A program made the translations under genes and the position numbers. This document shows positions 33,461-47,899 of a stretch of 64,000 bases of DNA, piece by piece; the stretch's first letter is position 1; each line of letters starts with the position of its first letter. A model generated the notes under the pieces. The model saw nothing but the letters and a program-made list of their open reading frames with translations. It was not told the origin of the DNA and made no database searches. The stretch lies in NCBI GenBank assembly GCA_958295665.1, contig OY282559.1, positions 245,702,764 through 245,766,763 of the forward strand, given 5' to 3'. This DNA comes from Tipula vernalis. Its lineage: Eukaryota; Arthropoda; Insecta; Diptera; Tipulidae.

Positions 33461-33960
33461 TCTTAAATTGGTGGAGGGTTGAATGAGGTCTTCGTTGTGA
33501 ACTTCTACGTCGAATTTATCTTTTATGTATTCGGTAATCCATTCGTTATTCTTCTCGGGTCGAGTGTCTAGATTGAAGTAGCAGCAGGCGGCTTTGATGC
33601 GATAACGTTGGTCATTGACCTAGAGAATGTGAGCGTCACGTTTAATCTGAAATCGTTCATGGTGTTGGTCAGACATAGACTTTTCAGCAAACCTAGCGTG
33701 AGTTGCTATTCCTGACTTTTACCATTTCGGAGAACGTGTCGCCTGAAGGTTTGTCTATTGTGCTGGAAACAGAAATGTGCCGATGGACATTAACTGGTAG
33801 TAAGGTAAGCTGAGAGTATTTAACACCATCTTTTTGTATTTTGACTTTGGCGCTTTTCAGTTGAGCATTATCGGAGGATTCGAGGAAGTAGTCCTGAGCG
33901 ACAAACGTGCACACAGATAGATTCGGCGTCGTATTTGTGTAGCCCGCATTCCAGAGAAAG
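33461..33960 (-). pseudogene. Unidentified decayed coding remnant
   Basis: The minus strand reads in one frame VCTFVAQDYFLESSDNAQLK followed by SAKVKIQKDGVKYSQLTLLP, to about 33693. After a one-base shift and a stop it continues MSDQHHERFQIKRDAHI, then VNDQRYRIKAACCYFNLDTR and NNEWITEYIKDKFDVEVHN. The residue content looks like genuine protein over about 160 codons in total, but I do not recognise it. It could be a transposon ORF, an inserted viral gene or a host pseudogene. It lies outside the neighbouring piggyBac-like element. Confidence 0.4.
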
Positions 33961-34446
33961 AGTCTTATGGAACGTATTTTTTTAAATTATTTTATTGTTT
34001 GTCTTTTTGCTCAAAATAGAGTGTGCCTAAAGATATGTAAATTGGTTAAATAAATGAATAAAATTTTGCTTACTGATTCGCTGAATAGCAGTGTTGTATC
34101 GTTTATTGCTTACTACATAAGAACGGTTCACTGTCAACAAAAGTAGGTATCGCGATAGACTAACAACCTAAGTACCGAAGTGACCACCTATGTACAAAAT
34201 GTAAAACGTTTTACATATAAAAATGGTAGTCATACATAAAACAAATTTAGCCAATAATTATGTTTAGTTGTTCTCTAGAATTGTCTGTACTCGTCTGTAC
34301 ACATTTCCGTGGAATCAATTGGCTCGATATCTACTACTTACTTACGATAAAATATTTAGGGTAATCGATATATTGAGGTGCTGTAGCCTCTTAAATTGGT
34401 TGCCTAATTCATTTGAAACTGATCTTCATGTGCCTCCATTACTAAA
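33961..34446. other. Non-coding spacer
   Basis: No supported gene. It ends at the degenerate left boundary of the piggyBac-like element. Confidence 0.45.
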
Positions 34447-34904
34447 CCCTAATTTTATTACAGCACTACTGACCGTGGGTGTAATTCACCCACAACTTTA
34501 AATTCACATTTTTTGATAAATCTTATCCTCAAAATTATAAAATTTATTATCTTAAGAAAATTCAATAAAAATTCTTTAAGTTCTTTAAACTATATAATTA
34601 ACACTTTATTTCAATAAAAAAAAAAAATTAAAAAGGTAATGGTCTCGGACCAATCCATCACAGTCCTTTAATTTAAATATCACATTCCAAGTTATATATT
34701 TTTGGAAAGCTGAAATAATAAACAAAAATTTGTCAGACATCAATTTAATCCACTGGAGGCCATTTTTTGAATTAGATTCGATTGAAATCAAGCGATTTAC
34801 CATGTTTTTCGGTAGCGAAATCACATTTCGTGACAAGATGAAGGGCTTTCTGAAGCTGTTTTGTTCATTATTTTATAGCCCACTATACAAAGAGCATTTG
34901 TGTG

Positions 34905-35500
34905 GCTAACACGAATCTATTTATTACATCGGCCGCAAGTGGTTTTGGTTTTCCGATCTGCTTTATAGCCACATAACTGGCATCGACTACACTTTTGCGC
35001 TTTCCGTTTCTTCAAATTTCGTACAAATGCCTTTTATATTAGAACTCAATGAACTAGACTTGCTATGCTGATCGATTTGGGGTTGCACGAGAGTCCTTGC
35101 CAGATCTTTCATAAATAAAGATCTTTTCTTAATGTAGTGGTGGATCATCGTCGATAATAATATTATATGAGCATTTATATTGGTTTAATTAAGTAGGCTG
35201 TAAAATACAACCAATGGCCAGCGGCGAGAATTTCTAGCAACATTGTATGTTGCGCACAATTAATCGGTTGTGTCAACCCTACCTTTTGTTTTATTGTAAA
35301 ACTCAATTATTTCCGGCAAGTTTTTTGGCCAACTAATAATATTACCATCGCTGTGGAGTGTTGAAAGCAGTAACACACTTATTTTTCTTTGGAACATATG
35401 ACAGAATTGTCGTGTTTCTCTTATACCCAAATATTGTGGATTTGAGTGCGAGTTTACGACCTTTTTCTGAAGAAAAATTTTCAGCAGATTTGAAGTGAAG
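34905..35500 (-). pseudogene. piggyBac-like transposase, C-terminal half
   Basis: On the minus strand, in shifting frames, the order is ENFSSEKGRKLALKSTIFGY, TTILSYVPKKNK and LLLSTLHSDG. Next come PEIIEFYNKTKGRVDTTD (third catalytic region and the NxTKGGVD motif), CATYNVARNSRRWPLVVFYS and NINAH. The last motif is CQLCGYKADRKTKTTCGRC, the terminal zinc-binding motif. This is a near-complete C-terminal half with small indels. Confidence 0.88.
35447..35492. repeat. 46-bp inverted duplication, left copy
   Basis: AGTGCGAGTTTACGACCTTT and the bases following, to about 35492, are the exact reverse complement of 37910-37955. In this copy the minus strand encodes transposase in its natural frame (ENFSSEKGRKLAL), so this is the original and the copy at 37910 is the inverted duplicate. 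Confidence 0.9.
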
Positions 35501-35637
35501 TTAGTCGCGTTACCGAAGTTTTTTGTACTTATTAGTTGGTATATAAATGATTTGCTCAATTTTTTCAAGTCAAAAAAGGTAAATAAAAGAAATTCATTAT
35601 TTTATAATTTCTATGCGACCCGACCATAATAAAAAAG

Positions 35638-36070
35638 TGCAAATTTCGGCCATGTTCATGAAAATATTTTAATTGGATTAACTTTTGATCTTCAATTTAA
35701 ATGTTATACAAAAATATTTTATCCTCATTGGAGAACACTATTTTATCATTCGATATCCACAAGCAATGACAAAAATGAGGTGGCATAATATCATCGTAAG
35801 CGTCATCACTTTGCAATGCGTTCAAATCTCCATTCATTTTAGAATATTCGCGGCATCAATCGTAAAGAATTTATTCTCATCTTTTAGAAAATCGACCGTA
35901 TTGATAGCCACATTATTTGTATGCTGTATTGTAGACATGGGAGGTGGAATAACAGCATTATTGAAATTTGTGATCATAAGAATTGGTCCATCGATGACAG
36001 CGACAACAGCCTCGTCTGTTGTTGATGAAATTACTCTATAGTCCCATTGATAGAATAAAAATGCTTGAAA
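35638..36070 (-). pseudogene. Elp1: Elongator complex protein 1 fragment (second exon piece)
   Basis: The minus strand reads FLFYQWDYRVISSTTDEAVV, AVIDGPILMITNFNNAVIPPPMS and INTVDFLKDENKFF. The VAVIDG...VPPPM block with a following VN.V.FL segment is a signature of the Elp1 (IKAP) beta-propeller region, part of the Elongator complex that modifies wobble uridines of tRNA. It starts just after a plausible splice acceptor (TTCACATTTCAAG, about 36065). A further segment (CLWISNDKIVFSNEDKIFLYN) follows after a stop and frameshift. It is only a fragment, inside the piggyBac-like transposase, and has stops, so it is not functional. Confidence 0.82.
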
Positions 36071-36849
36071 TGTGAACTGAAACCATCTTAAGGGTATCAG
36101 CAGTAGATAAAAAATGATTTTCTCAATACAATGTATCTACTGACTTTTTATATTCGATTTATACTCCATGTGGCTTGTATGTAAATATATATTCACTTAT
36201 AATAAAACAACAAATTTTATTAATCATAAAAGAAAATCTATATATGCATGTACGAGTACATGCTTACATAAGATCAAAAGAAATATTTCAACCAAAAATA
36301 GCCTAAGAAAGTATTTTAATATTTTTAAGAAGAATAAATTGGAACAGAATTTAAACATGTACGGATTATTTGTAATACATTTAATTTATTTTTCAGAATC
36401 ACAATTGTTTTCTTAACTTTATAGTTTTTTAATTTAACAATAATTTAATATTTGTTGGGAAAATATTCAAACTATGTGCAGCACTGAACAAACTACTTAA
36501 ACCGACTTGTGAAAATCTGCGCTGAATAGATGTATGTAAATATATAGCCGCATTGACAGATGCATAGTCCCATTTTGTAACAACATCGGATCTGAAACAA
36601 TTAAGTTTCGTATAGCATTGCTGAGAATACGTGTGGCTTAACAGCTTTGATAAAATAGCATAACAATAACTTTCTGCAATATATATTCGAGAGACAATAT
36701 TAATAATAATCTTATATTTAATCTATTTATGAATCCATTTATTATTAAATTAATTATCACATTTTATTTAATTATTAAAAAATGTGTGTTACTTTTACCA
36801 AACAAATATAAAGTTTATGAATAATGTTAATTAACTATAAGTAACAAAT
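36071..36849 (-). other. Probable retained intron between Elp1 pieces
   Basis: AT-rich, stop-filled sequence separates the two Elp1-like coding pieces, which are in the correct order on the minus strand. An acceptor-like TTCACATTTCAAG lies at its 3' end. This argues for capture of genomic DNA rather than a processed transcript. Confidence 0.5.
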
Positions 36850-37299
36850 AGCTACTTGCGCTATGGATTCAAATAACCACATGAAACCGTCCTGACAATG
36901 TCGCATGTCACATAAAACATTATTATTTTAGATCACTCAATATTTTCCATTTTACTTTGCACTGCGTCCATTTCATTTCACATGCTTATGATTATACTAT
37001 CAAATATTAGTTGATGCTTTAAATACCATTGTTAGTTATTTATCGTATACAGATAACTAACTTTTGTCTCAAGGTTTATTGTAACCACCGACAAAACGTC
37101 AGAATCTAAACTCCAGCCTAGGTCAATAACTTTTTGCTCTGTGTTTTTAAATGGTAACAATAATTCACGATGTTTCAAACCATTCTTTTCAAATAAGGTT
37201 ATGACATATTTGTTTGGTAATATCTGGGGAACAGCAATCCAAGATCATGATGGTTTCCAAAAAATACATTCAGACATTGGCATCAAACGACAATATATT
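36850..37299 (-). pseudogene. Elp1: Elongator complex protein 1 fragment (first exon piece)
   Basis: The exon begins right after TTTTTCTTTTTTCTTTTAG, a strong splice acceptor (AG at 37300-37301). The minus strand reads CIFWKPS, a TGA, SWIAVPQILPNKYVITLFEK, then NGLKHRELLLPFKNTEQKVI, DLGWSLDSDVLSVVTINL, and after another stop QWYLKHQLIFDS. This follows the order of the Elp1 N-terminal propeller (WKPSGS, FEKNGL, LPF, W..DS.VLAV, NYHWYLKQSL in relatives). Two or more stops show that it is a pseudogene copy. The functional gene should lie elsewhere in the genome. Confidence 0.85.
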
Positions 37300-37909
37300 C
37301 TAAAAGAAAAAAGAAAAAGCATTAACTAAAATTATAAGATTACTAGTAATACAAAATACATAACTTAAACAATTTTGTAGTGTTGTATATAAAGTTGAGA
37401 TGAGTTTTCTGCATTAGAAAAAGAATAAAAATTAAAATAATACCGGCCAATACCAATTCCATTTCATGGATTCTATTTGTCCATTTTTATACTGGCATAT
37501 ATTTTTCAATGACGAATAAACACACTTAATATTATGTTAAATACTTACCGGTATTTTATTATTTTGTATTTACGACAAAATGTTTGACAAAATAACTAAT
37601 ATGTACGAGTAAGTACATAATCACACAAAACACAAACATTATTTTGACTTTTCTTCTTATTTGACATTTTTATTATGACATTTTTCCACATTTGAGCCAA
37701 ATAATAAATAGCAAAATTGATAATGAGCTAAATAATAAGCAACATTTATTATGTCAATTTTGGTACCCCTTCTTTAAATTTGTCAATTTTATTTCTTTAG
37801 TTTGGTACTGCTTCTGAACATTTGTCTGCGATTTAAAAATATTTTATTCGGAAGGGGAAATTTGTTTACGAAATAGACTACATCGATTGGTTTAAATTGG
37901 CCTGCTGAC
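37300..37909. other. Rest of the foreign segment inside the transposase
   Basis: Mostly AT-rich and probably intronic DNA upstream of the Elp1 exon. The part next to the junction has an open minus-strand frame (IDVVYFVNKFPLPNKIFLNR) that I cannot assign. Confidence 0.35.
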
Positions 37910-37955
37910 TCAATCTGCTGAAAATTTTTCTTCAGAAAAAGGTCGTAAACTCGCA
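37910..37955. repeat. 46-bp inverted duplication, right copy
   Basis: The exact reverse complement of 35447-35492. It sits where the N-terminal transposase frame is lost (after VAKNCEI), so the duplicate marks the junction with the foreign segment. Confidence 0.9.
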
Positions 37956-37956
37956 C

Positions 37957-38960
37957 TGATTTCGCAATTTTTCGCAACAGTAAATACGGGTGGCAATATT
38001 CTTTTGTCTTTTCGGATGGTGCCGACAAAGGTTGTTTTCTTTTTCAACAATTCCTCAGCTAATGGATATGACGTAAACCAATTATCAGTCGTAATATTTC
38101 GACCAGCCCCTTGGAGGTGTTTGATTATGCGTTCTACAATTTGTTGCGGTTTGTTGCAAAGATTAAATGGTCCAGGCGGCTGTTGACCGCAATAGACCTA
38201 ATTTCGACGTATAAAAGGTAGTGGAATCAATAGCCGAAAATATTTTGTTGCCTTATTTAGCTGACTTATTTGTGATATATTTTCGGAAGCCGCACCCCCT
38301 CGAAAGCTCTCTAACTTTTCGTCAACTGTCACGTAACATCCAACATTATATTTTTCTTCATAATTAGTGTTGAATATTTCAAAAATTTCTCGAATGGGTG
38401 CCAATTTATCAAACTTACGCCGTTCTTCTACGTTATCAAAACGAATCCATTGCATCAGAAATTGAAACCGAACGTGGCTCTTTGTTGCTGGGAATATATC
38501 CAAACTGGTGCCATATTGTGCCCATAGCTCGAACATGAGTGTAAACCACATAAATATAGCAATCTAAATAATTTATTCATCTCGATAGTATTAGTAAGTC
38601 GTGCATGTTTTACGTGTTTATACTTCTCTTGTTGCTTAGTTACATAGATGTTTGTATTTTTCACAATTAGATCGACAAATGAAAAAAATAGGTTCCAACT
38701 CTGTTCTAGAGATTTCACATTTTTAGAGCGGTCTGTCAGACTTGGTGCTACTCTAAATAAATTTTCCAGTGCTGTTCGTCTTTGAACAAAAGGTATTTTT
38801 TTCCAAACTGTGTCATCTTTTCCAATATATGAATCAGCATTTGGGTTTTCAGCCTGATTTTCGATATCAGAGTTCAATTCCTGCTTAGTATCTGATTTTC
38901 TATATCGTCTTCATTTTCTTCATCACCAACAACCGACTCCACCTCACTATCCATTTCTGC
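37957..38960 (-). pseudogene. piggyBac-like transposase, N-terminal half
   Basis: The minus strand gives KIPFVQRRTALENLFRVAPS, SFVDLIVKNTN, then in a new frame LDIFPATKSHVRFQFLMQWI, RFDNVEERRKFDKLAPIREI and VGCYVTVDEKLESFRGG (first catalytic Asp region). FVGTIRKDKRILPPVF follows near 38010. This matches DDE_Tnp_1_7 transposases in order, with several frameshifts and an apparent gap after FRGG. An acidic N-terminus precedes it (about 38877-38960). Confidence 0.87.
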
Positions 38961-39139
38961 TAGTATGGCGCGTAGCTTTTCTTGCTCTAATTCATAACTG
39001 CACATTCTACTCGTTTATGTAATATATGTGTAATAAATACAGTTATCGATAAAATATAGAAAAAATAATCACCTGTGTTTGTAAACGTGGGTCTAAAACA
39101 ACCAAAAATTATATATTTAATTTTCAAAAAATATTTCAC

Positions 39140-39215
39140 CGTTACTAATCTGGGTGTAAAGCACCCACAAAAACAAATCACGATTACTGACCTGGGTGTA
39201 TAGCAACCAATCAAT
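39140..39215. repeat. Subterminal repeats of the piggyBac-like element
   Basis: CTAATCTGGGTGTAAAGCACCC and CTGACCTGGGTGTATAGCAACC occur about 40 bp apart. They resemble the terminal motif at 34467 and the inverted one at 39367-39395. Confidence 0.7.
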
Positions 39216-39436
39216 TTTTAAATTAACTATTGTTCACATTTCCAATGACACGAGACAACTGAAAATTACGTCAAAATATAAGGAAATATTTAAGGTTAAA
39301 ATACATATAGGTCTGAAGTTAGTGACAATTATTTGTAATTCGATTTTACTAACGGAAAAAAAATTGGGTCGATTACACCCAGAGGTCAGTAATGCAGGGT
39401 TATTGTTGGATCAATTTAATTTATGTAAACACAGTT

Positions 39437-39580
39437 TGACACTAGATTTACGGAACCCGTCAATTTGACGGATTTCAAATTTCATGGTTGAAAACCATTA
39501 AAAGAAACCCTAAGTTCAAATATCGGTGTGTTGCATACCTATTTTCCGAAAACCCGTCAAATTGACGGGTTAATAATTTC
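39437..39580. repeat. Palindromic CCCGTCAATTTGACGGG repeats
   Basis: CACTAGATTTACGGAACCCG with TCAATTTGACGG, and about 90 bases later AACCCGTCAAATTGACGGGTTA. These palindromes resemble the ends of another piggyBac-type MITE, but paired TTAA borders are not clear. Confidence 0.4.
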
Positions 39581-39838
39581 TTGGTATATAGAAACAAAAA
39601 AAGTATATTCATTACATACAAAGGCACCACCAATTAGCTTTGTTAATTTATCGAATTTGCGAATCGACTGTGACCTTGAGCTCATACAATTTCTCTTTTT
39701 TACTCATTCGAATATATTAAAAATGGCGAACACCTTTCTTTTTTGTATTATTTTTTCTTCTGACACATATTCTGAGGTAAACATTACCTTAATTATCAGT
39801 TGTTTGCAACAAAGGCGAGATGTCGTTTTACTCAATAA

Positions 39839-40303
39839 GTGGATGTGAATGTGGATGTGAACGTGAATGTGCATGTGGATGTGGATGTGGATGAGGATGA
39901 GGATGTGGATGTGGATGTGGATGTGGATGTGGATGTGGATGTGGATGTGGATGTGGATGTGGATGTGGATGTGGATGTGGATGTGGATGTGGATGTGGAT
40001 GTGGATGTGGATGTGGATGTGGATGTGGATGTGGATGTGGATGTGGATGTGGATGTGGATGTGGATGTGGATGTGGATGTGGATGTGGATGTGGATGTGG
40101 ATGTGGATGTGGATGTGGATGTGGATGTGGATGTGGATGTGGATGTGGATGTGGATGTGGATGTGGATGTGGATGTGGATGTGGATGTGGATGTGGATGT
40201 GGATGTGGATGTGGATGTGGATGTGGATGTGGATGTGGATGTGGATGTGGATGTGGATGTGGATGTGGATGTGGATGTGGATGTGGATGTGGATGTGGAT
40301 GTT
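39839..40303. repeat. GGATGT hexanucleotide microsatellite
   Basis: After a variant lead-in (39839-39900) the array is uninterrupted GGATGT from 39901 to about 40302, some 67 units. Two frames are therefore open over their full length, as Asp-Val and Trp-Met dipeptides. Neither is a plausible gene. The perfection suggests recent expansion. Confidence 0.97.
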
Positions 40304-44297
<3,994 letters not shown>

Positions 44298-46300
44298 CAG
44301 GGGCGGTCCGCAAGCACTTTAGCGCCTGGTGCATTTTTACATTTTATTGCGCCCAAATAATTTGTACTTATTTTATTCAATATATGTATATAATTTTGGG
44401 TCAAGTTTGTTATTAATTTAGTATATTACATACATACATATTTATGTATGTATACGTATATTTATTATCTCATTAATAAACCATTTATTGTAAAAAAAAT
44501 ATTTCGTGCTTTAATCGTGGCAAATTTCTCAATTAAAATACTGTAGTCGAGTTTATCCATCAAATCTGTTTCGATTGACATGATAGCTAAGCCATTTAAT
44601 CTTTCTTGTGCCATAGTGCTCCTCAAATAATTTTTAATAAGTTTTAATTTAGAAAAGCTTCTTTCTCCAGTTGCTACAGAAACAGACACTGTTAACAAAA
44701 TTTTAAGAGCAATCACCGTATTTGGAAATGCAAGTTAAGTTGTTGCTAAAAATATAGTTTAGGATTTCAAGAGAGACAGTGTTCGGTTCCAATAACATCG
44801 ATAACATTTGAAGTTCATTTAATTAGTCCTTATCGTCGATATCTGAAGTACTTTAAATGATTACAATTTTTTTTAAATCTTCAGGAGACATGACAGATAA
44901 TAATTGAATGTCGTATAAAAATAAAAAAAAAATTTGTATGTTTGGATATTTGCTGAAATCTTTCAGTAATTTATGAAATTGATTGATCAATGATTCTAAA
45001 ATAAAATTCAATTTTAAAGTTTTGCTTTGGGTCCACAATAGGTTCATCCACTCCTTCATATCCAAATAAAGACTTCTTTCGACGAGATCGTAAAACATTT
45101 GGGTTTGGAAAGCAATTGGAAACTTCTAGTTCGTCAGCAATTTTTGTTGACATTTGCAAAAAAAAAAATTCAAATTCGTTATCTGTTCTCAGCAGCTAAA
45201 ATATTCATTTTGTGATTTTGGAGGTATTTGCTTACTATATTAATAGTCTCTAAAATTGTATGCCAAATATTTAACGCACATATAAACTTAAATTTTATTC
45301 TTAAATTCTTATTTACTGTAGATGCATCACCAAACGTTGAAAGTGCGATAAGAGCTTCATAAATATCTCCCAATTGTTCCTTTAATGGTTTTAGGCCGTT
45401 AATTCGGCTTTCCCATCTTGTGGTACAAATTGGTTTAAGAGTAAAATTATTAATATGTATTTTTAATACTGCCCATCTTTTAACAGAACTCGAAAAGAAC
45501 ACATACAAATTTTGAACAATATTAAATAAACTAACAGCATCTCGGGAGCATTGTGCCGCATCATTAACAACTAAGTTTAACGTATGGGTCGAGCACGGTA
45601 CAAAAAAAGCCCTTGGCTTTTTAGTTCGTATAAGATGTTTGCCTTTCATGTTTGAACCATTATCGTAATCCAGACCTCTAAAATTTTCCAGTAAGAGCCC
45701 CATTTCGCACAATTCATTCAATACAATTTCAGCAAGACCAACTCCTTTAGTAACGTTGGCTTCTAAGAATGTTATGAAATGTTCTCTGATTTCAAATACA
45801 TATAGAGTTTTGATAACAAAGGAATCGAATAATTAAGGTTAATTGCTCTTCATGACTCTTATCTGGAGTACAATCAACTATTATAGAATAATATTTTGCA
45901 TTTAATATTAATGAAATCATTTTATCTTTTACTGAATGTGAAATAATTTGAATTAACTCGTTTTGAATATTTTTGCTCAAGTATTTGTTTTTAGTTTCGT
46001 TATTATTTATTCTTCGAAGGTGTTCACAAAGTACAGGATCAAATTTACTTACAAATTCAACCAGTTTTTGGAAAATTCCCATTATTTGGATCATATAACA
46101 CTTCAGATTTTCCCTGAAATCCTCCAGTGTCGAACTTCTGCAGTCATTTGTCGTTGAAGATTAAAATCTATAGTTGTATTTGATCTTAAGCGTTTTTCTG
46201 ATGATTTAAAATTTTGTAAATGGTTCACGCTATTTTCATGTGACTGAACTAATCTGATTAAATGGTTCCAGTGTAACAAAGCTTGGGTATACAACGATGG
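44298..46300 (-). mobile_element. hAT element of ZMYM/DUF4371 type, truncated
   Basis: The left terminus reads CAGGGGCGGTCCGCAAGCAC, a typical hAT end (CAGGGG...). A transposase on the minus strand occupies the rest and runs out near 46300, where a gypsy RT begins. The other terminus was not found, so the 5' half including zinc-finger exons is lost. Confidence 0.75.
44465..46294 (-). pseudogene. hAT transposase, ZMYM1/TTF-type
   Basis: From high to low coordinate the minus strand shows ALLHWNHLIRLVQSHENSVN, MGIFQKLVEFVSKFDPVLCE, HLRRINN, IQNELIQIISHSVKDK and AKYYSIIVDCTPDKSHEEQL. The GLDYDNGSNMKGKH motif with the following FFVPCSTHTLNLVVNDAA lies at about 45670-45560. FFSSSVKRWAVLK and TTRWESRI come next, at about 45495-45405. 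The C-terminal dimerisation segment is TGERSFSKLKLIKNYLRSTM (about 44675). These are ordered landmarks of DUF4371-hAT transposases. The catalytic DCTPD region is present. At least four frame breaks make it inactive. Confidence 0.9.
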
Positions 46301-46304
46301 TAGT

Positions 46305-47815
46305 AATTCACCATGCCGACAAATCGCTGAATACTTTTAATTGAAGTAGGAGCTGGTAATTCCCTAATGGCGTTAATTCATTTTTCCCACGGCAGAATAC
46401 CATTAGGAGTAATCTTGTGGCTGAGGAAATTAAGAGAGCTTGCGCTAAAGACTCATATCATTCTATTAATGTAAACTTCAAACTCAGTTAACTTGTGGAA
46501 GAGTTGTTCCAAATGCAGTTTGGGAAGCCACAAGAATGTCATCAATGTAGACGAATGCAAAATCTTCGTTTTGAACGACAGTGTTTATAAACCGCTGAAA
46601 TGTTTGGGCGGCATTGCGTAGACCGAATGGGACACGGGTGAATTCGAATAGGCCAAAGGCCGAATTGGAATTCATCTAGTTGAAACAAAGTTTTAGCTGC
46701 TTGAGGCCAGAAAGGTTGTAATTGTAATTTCGTATGTAATGCTACGACCTCGGGGGGTTGAGTATCAGCTTGGTGGAATCGCCGTTTTATAAACATCTTC
46801 AGGTGCGATGGGAATGAGGTAGTATGCCCTGACAAGATCTGTTTTTGAAAAAATTGTGGAACCATGCAAGTGCATGGAGAAGTTTTGGATGTGATGTATC
46901 GAATAGCGATCGGTGTTGTGACCGAGTTTAATCGACGATAATCCCCACATGGTGGCCAATCATGATCTTTCTTTTTCACCATGTGCAATGGGCAAGAAGC
47001 GGGGGAAGGAGATGGTTTGCAAATTCCTAATTCCACCATGTGCTAGAATTCTGTAAGTGCGGCTTTATGACGAACTTGATGTAATCGACGTGGTCGTGAC
47101 ACTGGCGAATGTCCCGATGTGACGATATGATGAACCATGTTGTGTTTGATGGGTAATTTATAATTCGGCTCTGCTGTGAGTGAAGGGAATTGCTTCAGCA
47201 TAGTCCCGTAGCCGTTGTCGATAGGGGGTGGGGATGGATCGGTGTTGGTGAGTTGACCCGAAGTATTGTGGCATTAATTGACAGCTGAGTCGCTGAATCA
47301 ACCAGCCGTTTCCCTTTTAGGTCAACAAGGAGGCCAAATTTACTCAAAAAACCGGCTCCAATGATCGAACGATTCACAGCAGCTAGGATAAAAGCATGTG
47401 CGAAGGTTCGTTTTAGTACGATATCCACTTTAAGCAATTTAGTGTCGCAGGTGTGGATGGTGCTGCCATTGGCGGCCGATAAGATTACATCGAAATTTCG
47501 ATTGAAAATTGAATAGGAGCTCTTACAATAATTAGCTGGAATAACCGAAAGGTTAGCGCCAGTGTCGACTAAATAATTTATTTTGTTTATTCGGTCATAC
47601 ACGAACAAACGGGACGTATTGGGTGGTTTAGATGCATGCGTTGGTTGCAACGTATTTGACGTGCAAGCCTCGACCCGGTGGTGAGCTAGTTTTTTCAATC
47701 GATACCATTTGTGAACCAGATTCGAATGTTGCTTATTGCGACGTTGTGAATGTGCAAGGTGAAATGCACTTATGGGCTGCAAGGTATTGCGCGTAGATGT
47801 CAATTAGAATCTATT
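46305..47815 (-). pseudogene. Ty3/gypsy protease-RT remnant (minus)
   Basis: The minus strand encodes an aspartic protease (NKINYLVDTGANLSVIPANY, then NRSIIGAGFLSKFGLLVDLK) at about 47590-47310. An RT follows: [78 protein letters not shown], and FVYIDDILVAS with YIDD intact. It ends at RT residues matching LPAPTSIKSIQRFVGMVNYY (about 46360-46315), exactly where hAT sequence begins. It is frameshifted in at least three places. RNase H and integrase are missing. Confidence 0.88.
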
Positions 47816-47899
47816 AGAACAACAGGTTTACAAAAAACAAAACCTGCTTAGTCCGATATTAACTTTAGATGAACCGTAATATTGAAGTAAAGCATTATT

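Larger units (their letters stand above)
34447..39399 (-). mobile_element. piggyBac-like element with captured host DNA
   Basis: The left end starts CCCTAATTTTATTACAGC, followed by ACTACTGACCGTGGGTGTAA. The right end, in reverse complement, starts CCCTGCATTACTGACCTCTGG, followed by GTGTAATCGACCC. A CCC start with TTAA is typical of piggyBac; here the flanks read CTAA and TTAT, so the target sites have decayed. The CTGACCTGGGTGTAAAGCACCC motif recurs internally near 39146 and 39185. Coding order on the minus strand is N-terminal transposase (38960-37957), a 2.4-kb foreign segment with Elp1 sequence, then C-terminal transposase (35500-34905). Confidence 0.75.

Noticed and set aside
34606..34836. 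76-codon minus-strand frame
   Set aside because: It lies downstream of the piggyBac-like zinc motif, has no domain, and does not extend the transposase frame.
35638..37299. Elp1 pieces as the functional host gene
   Set aside because: Only part of the propeller is present, with several stops and frameshifts, inside a transposase; a fragment is the better reading.
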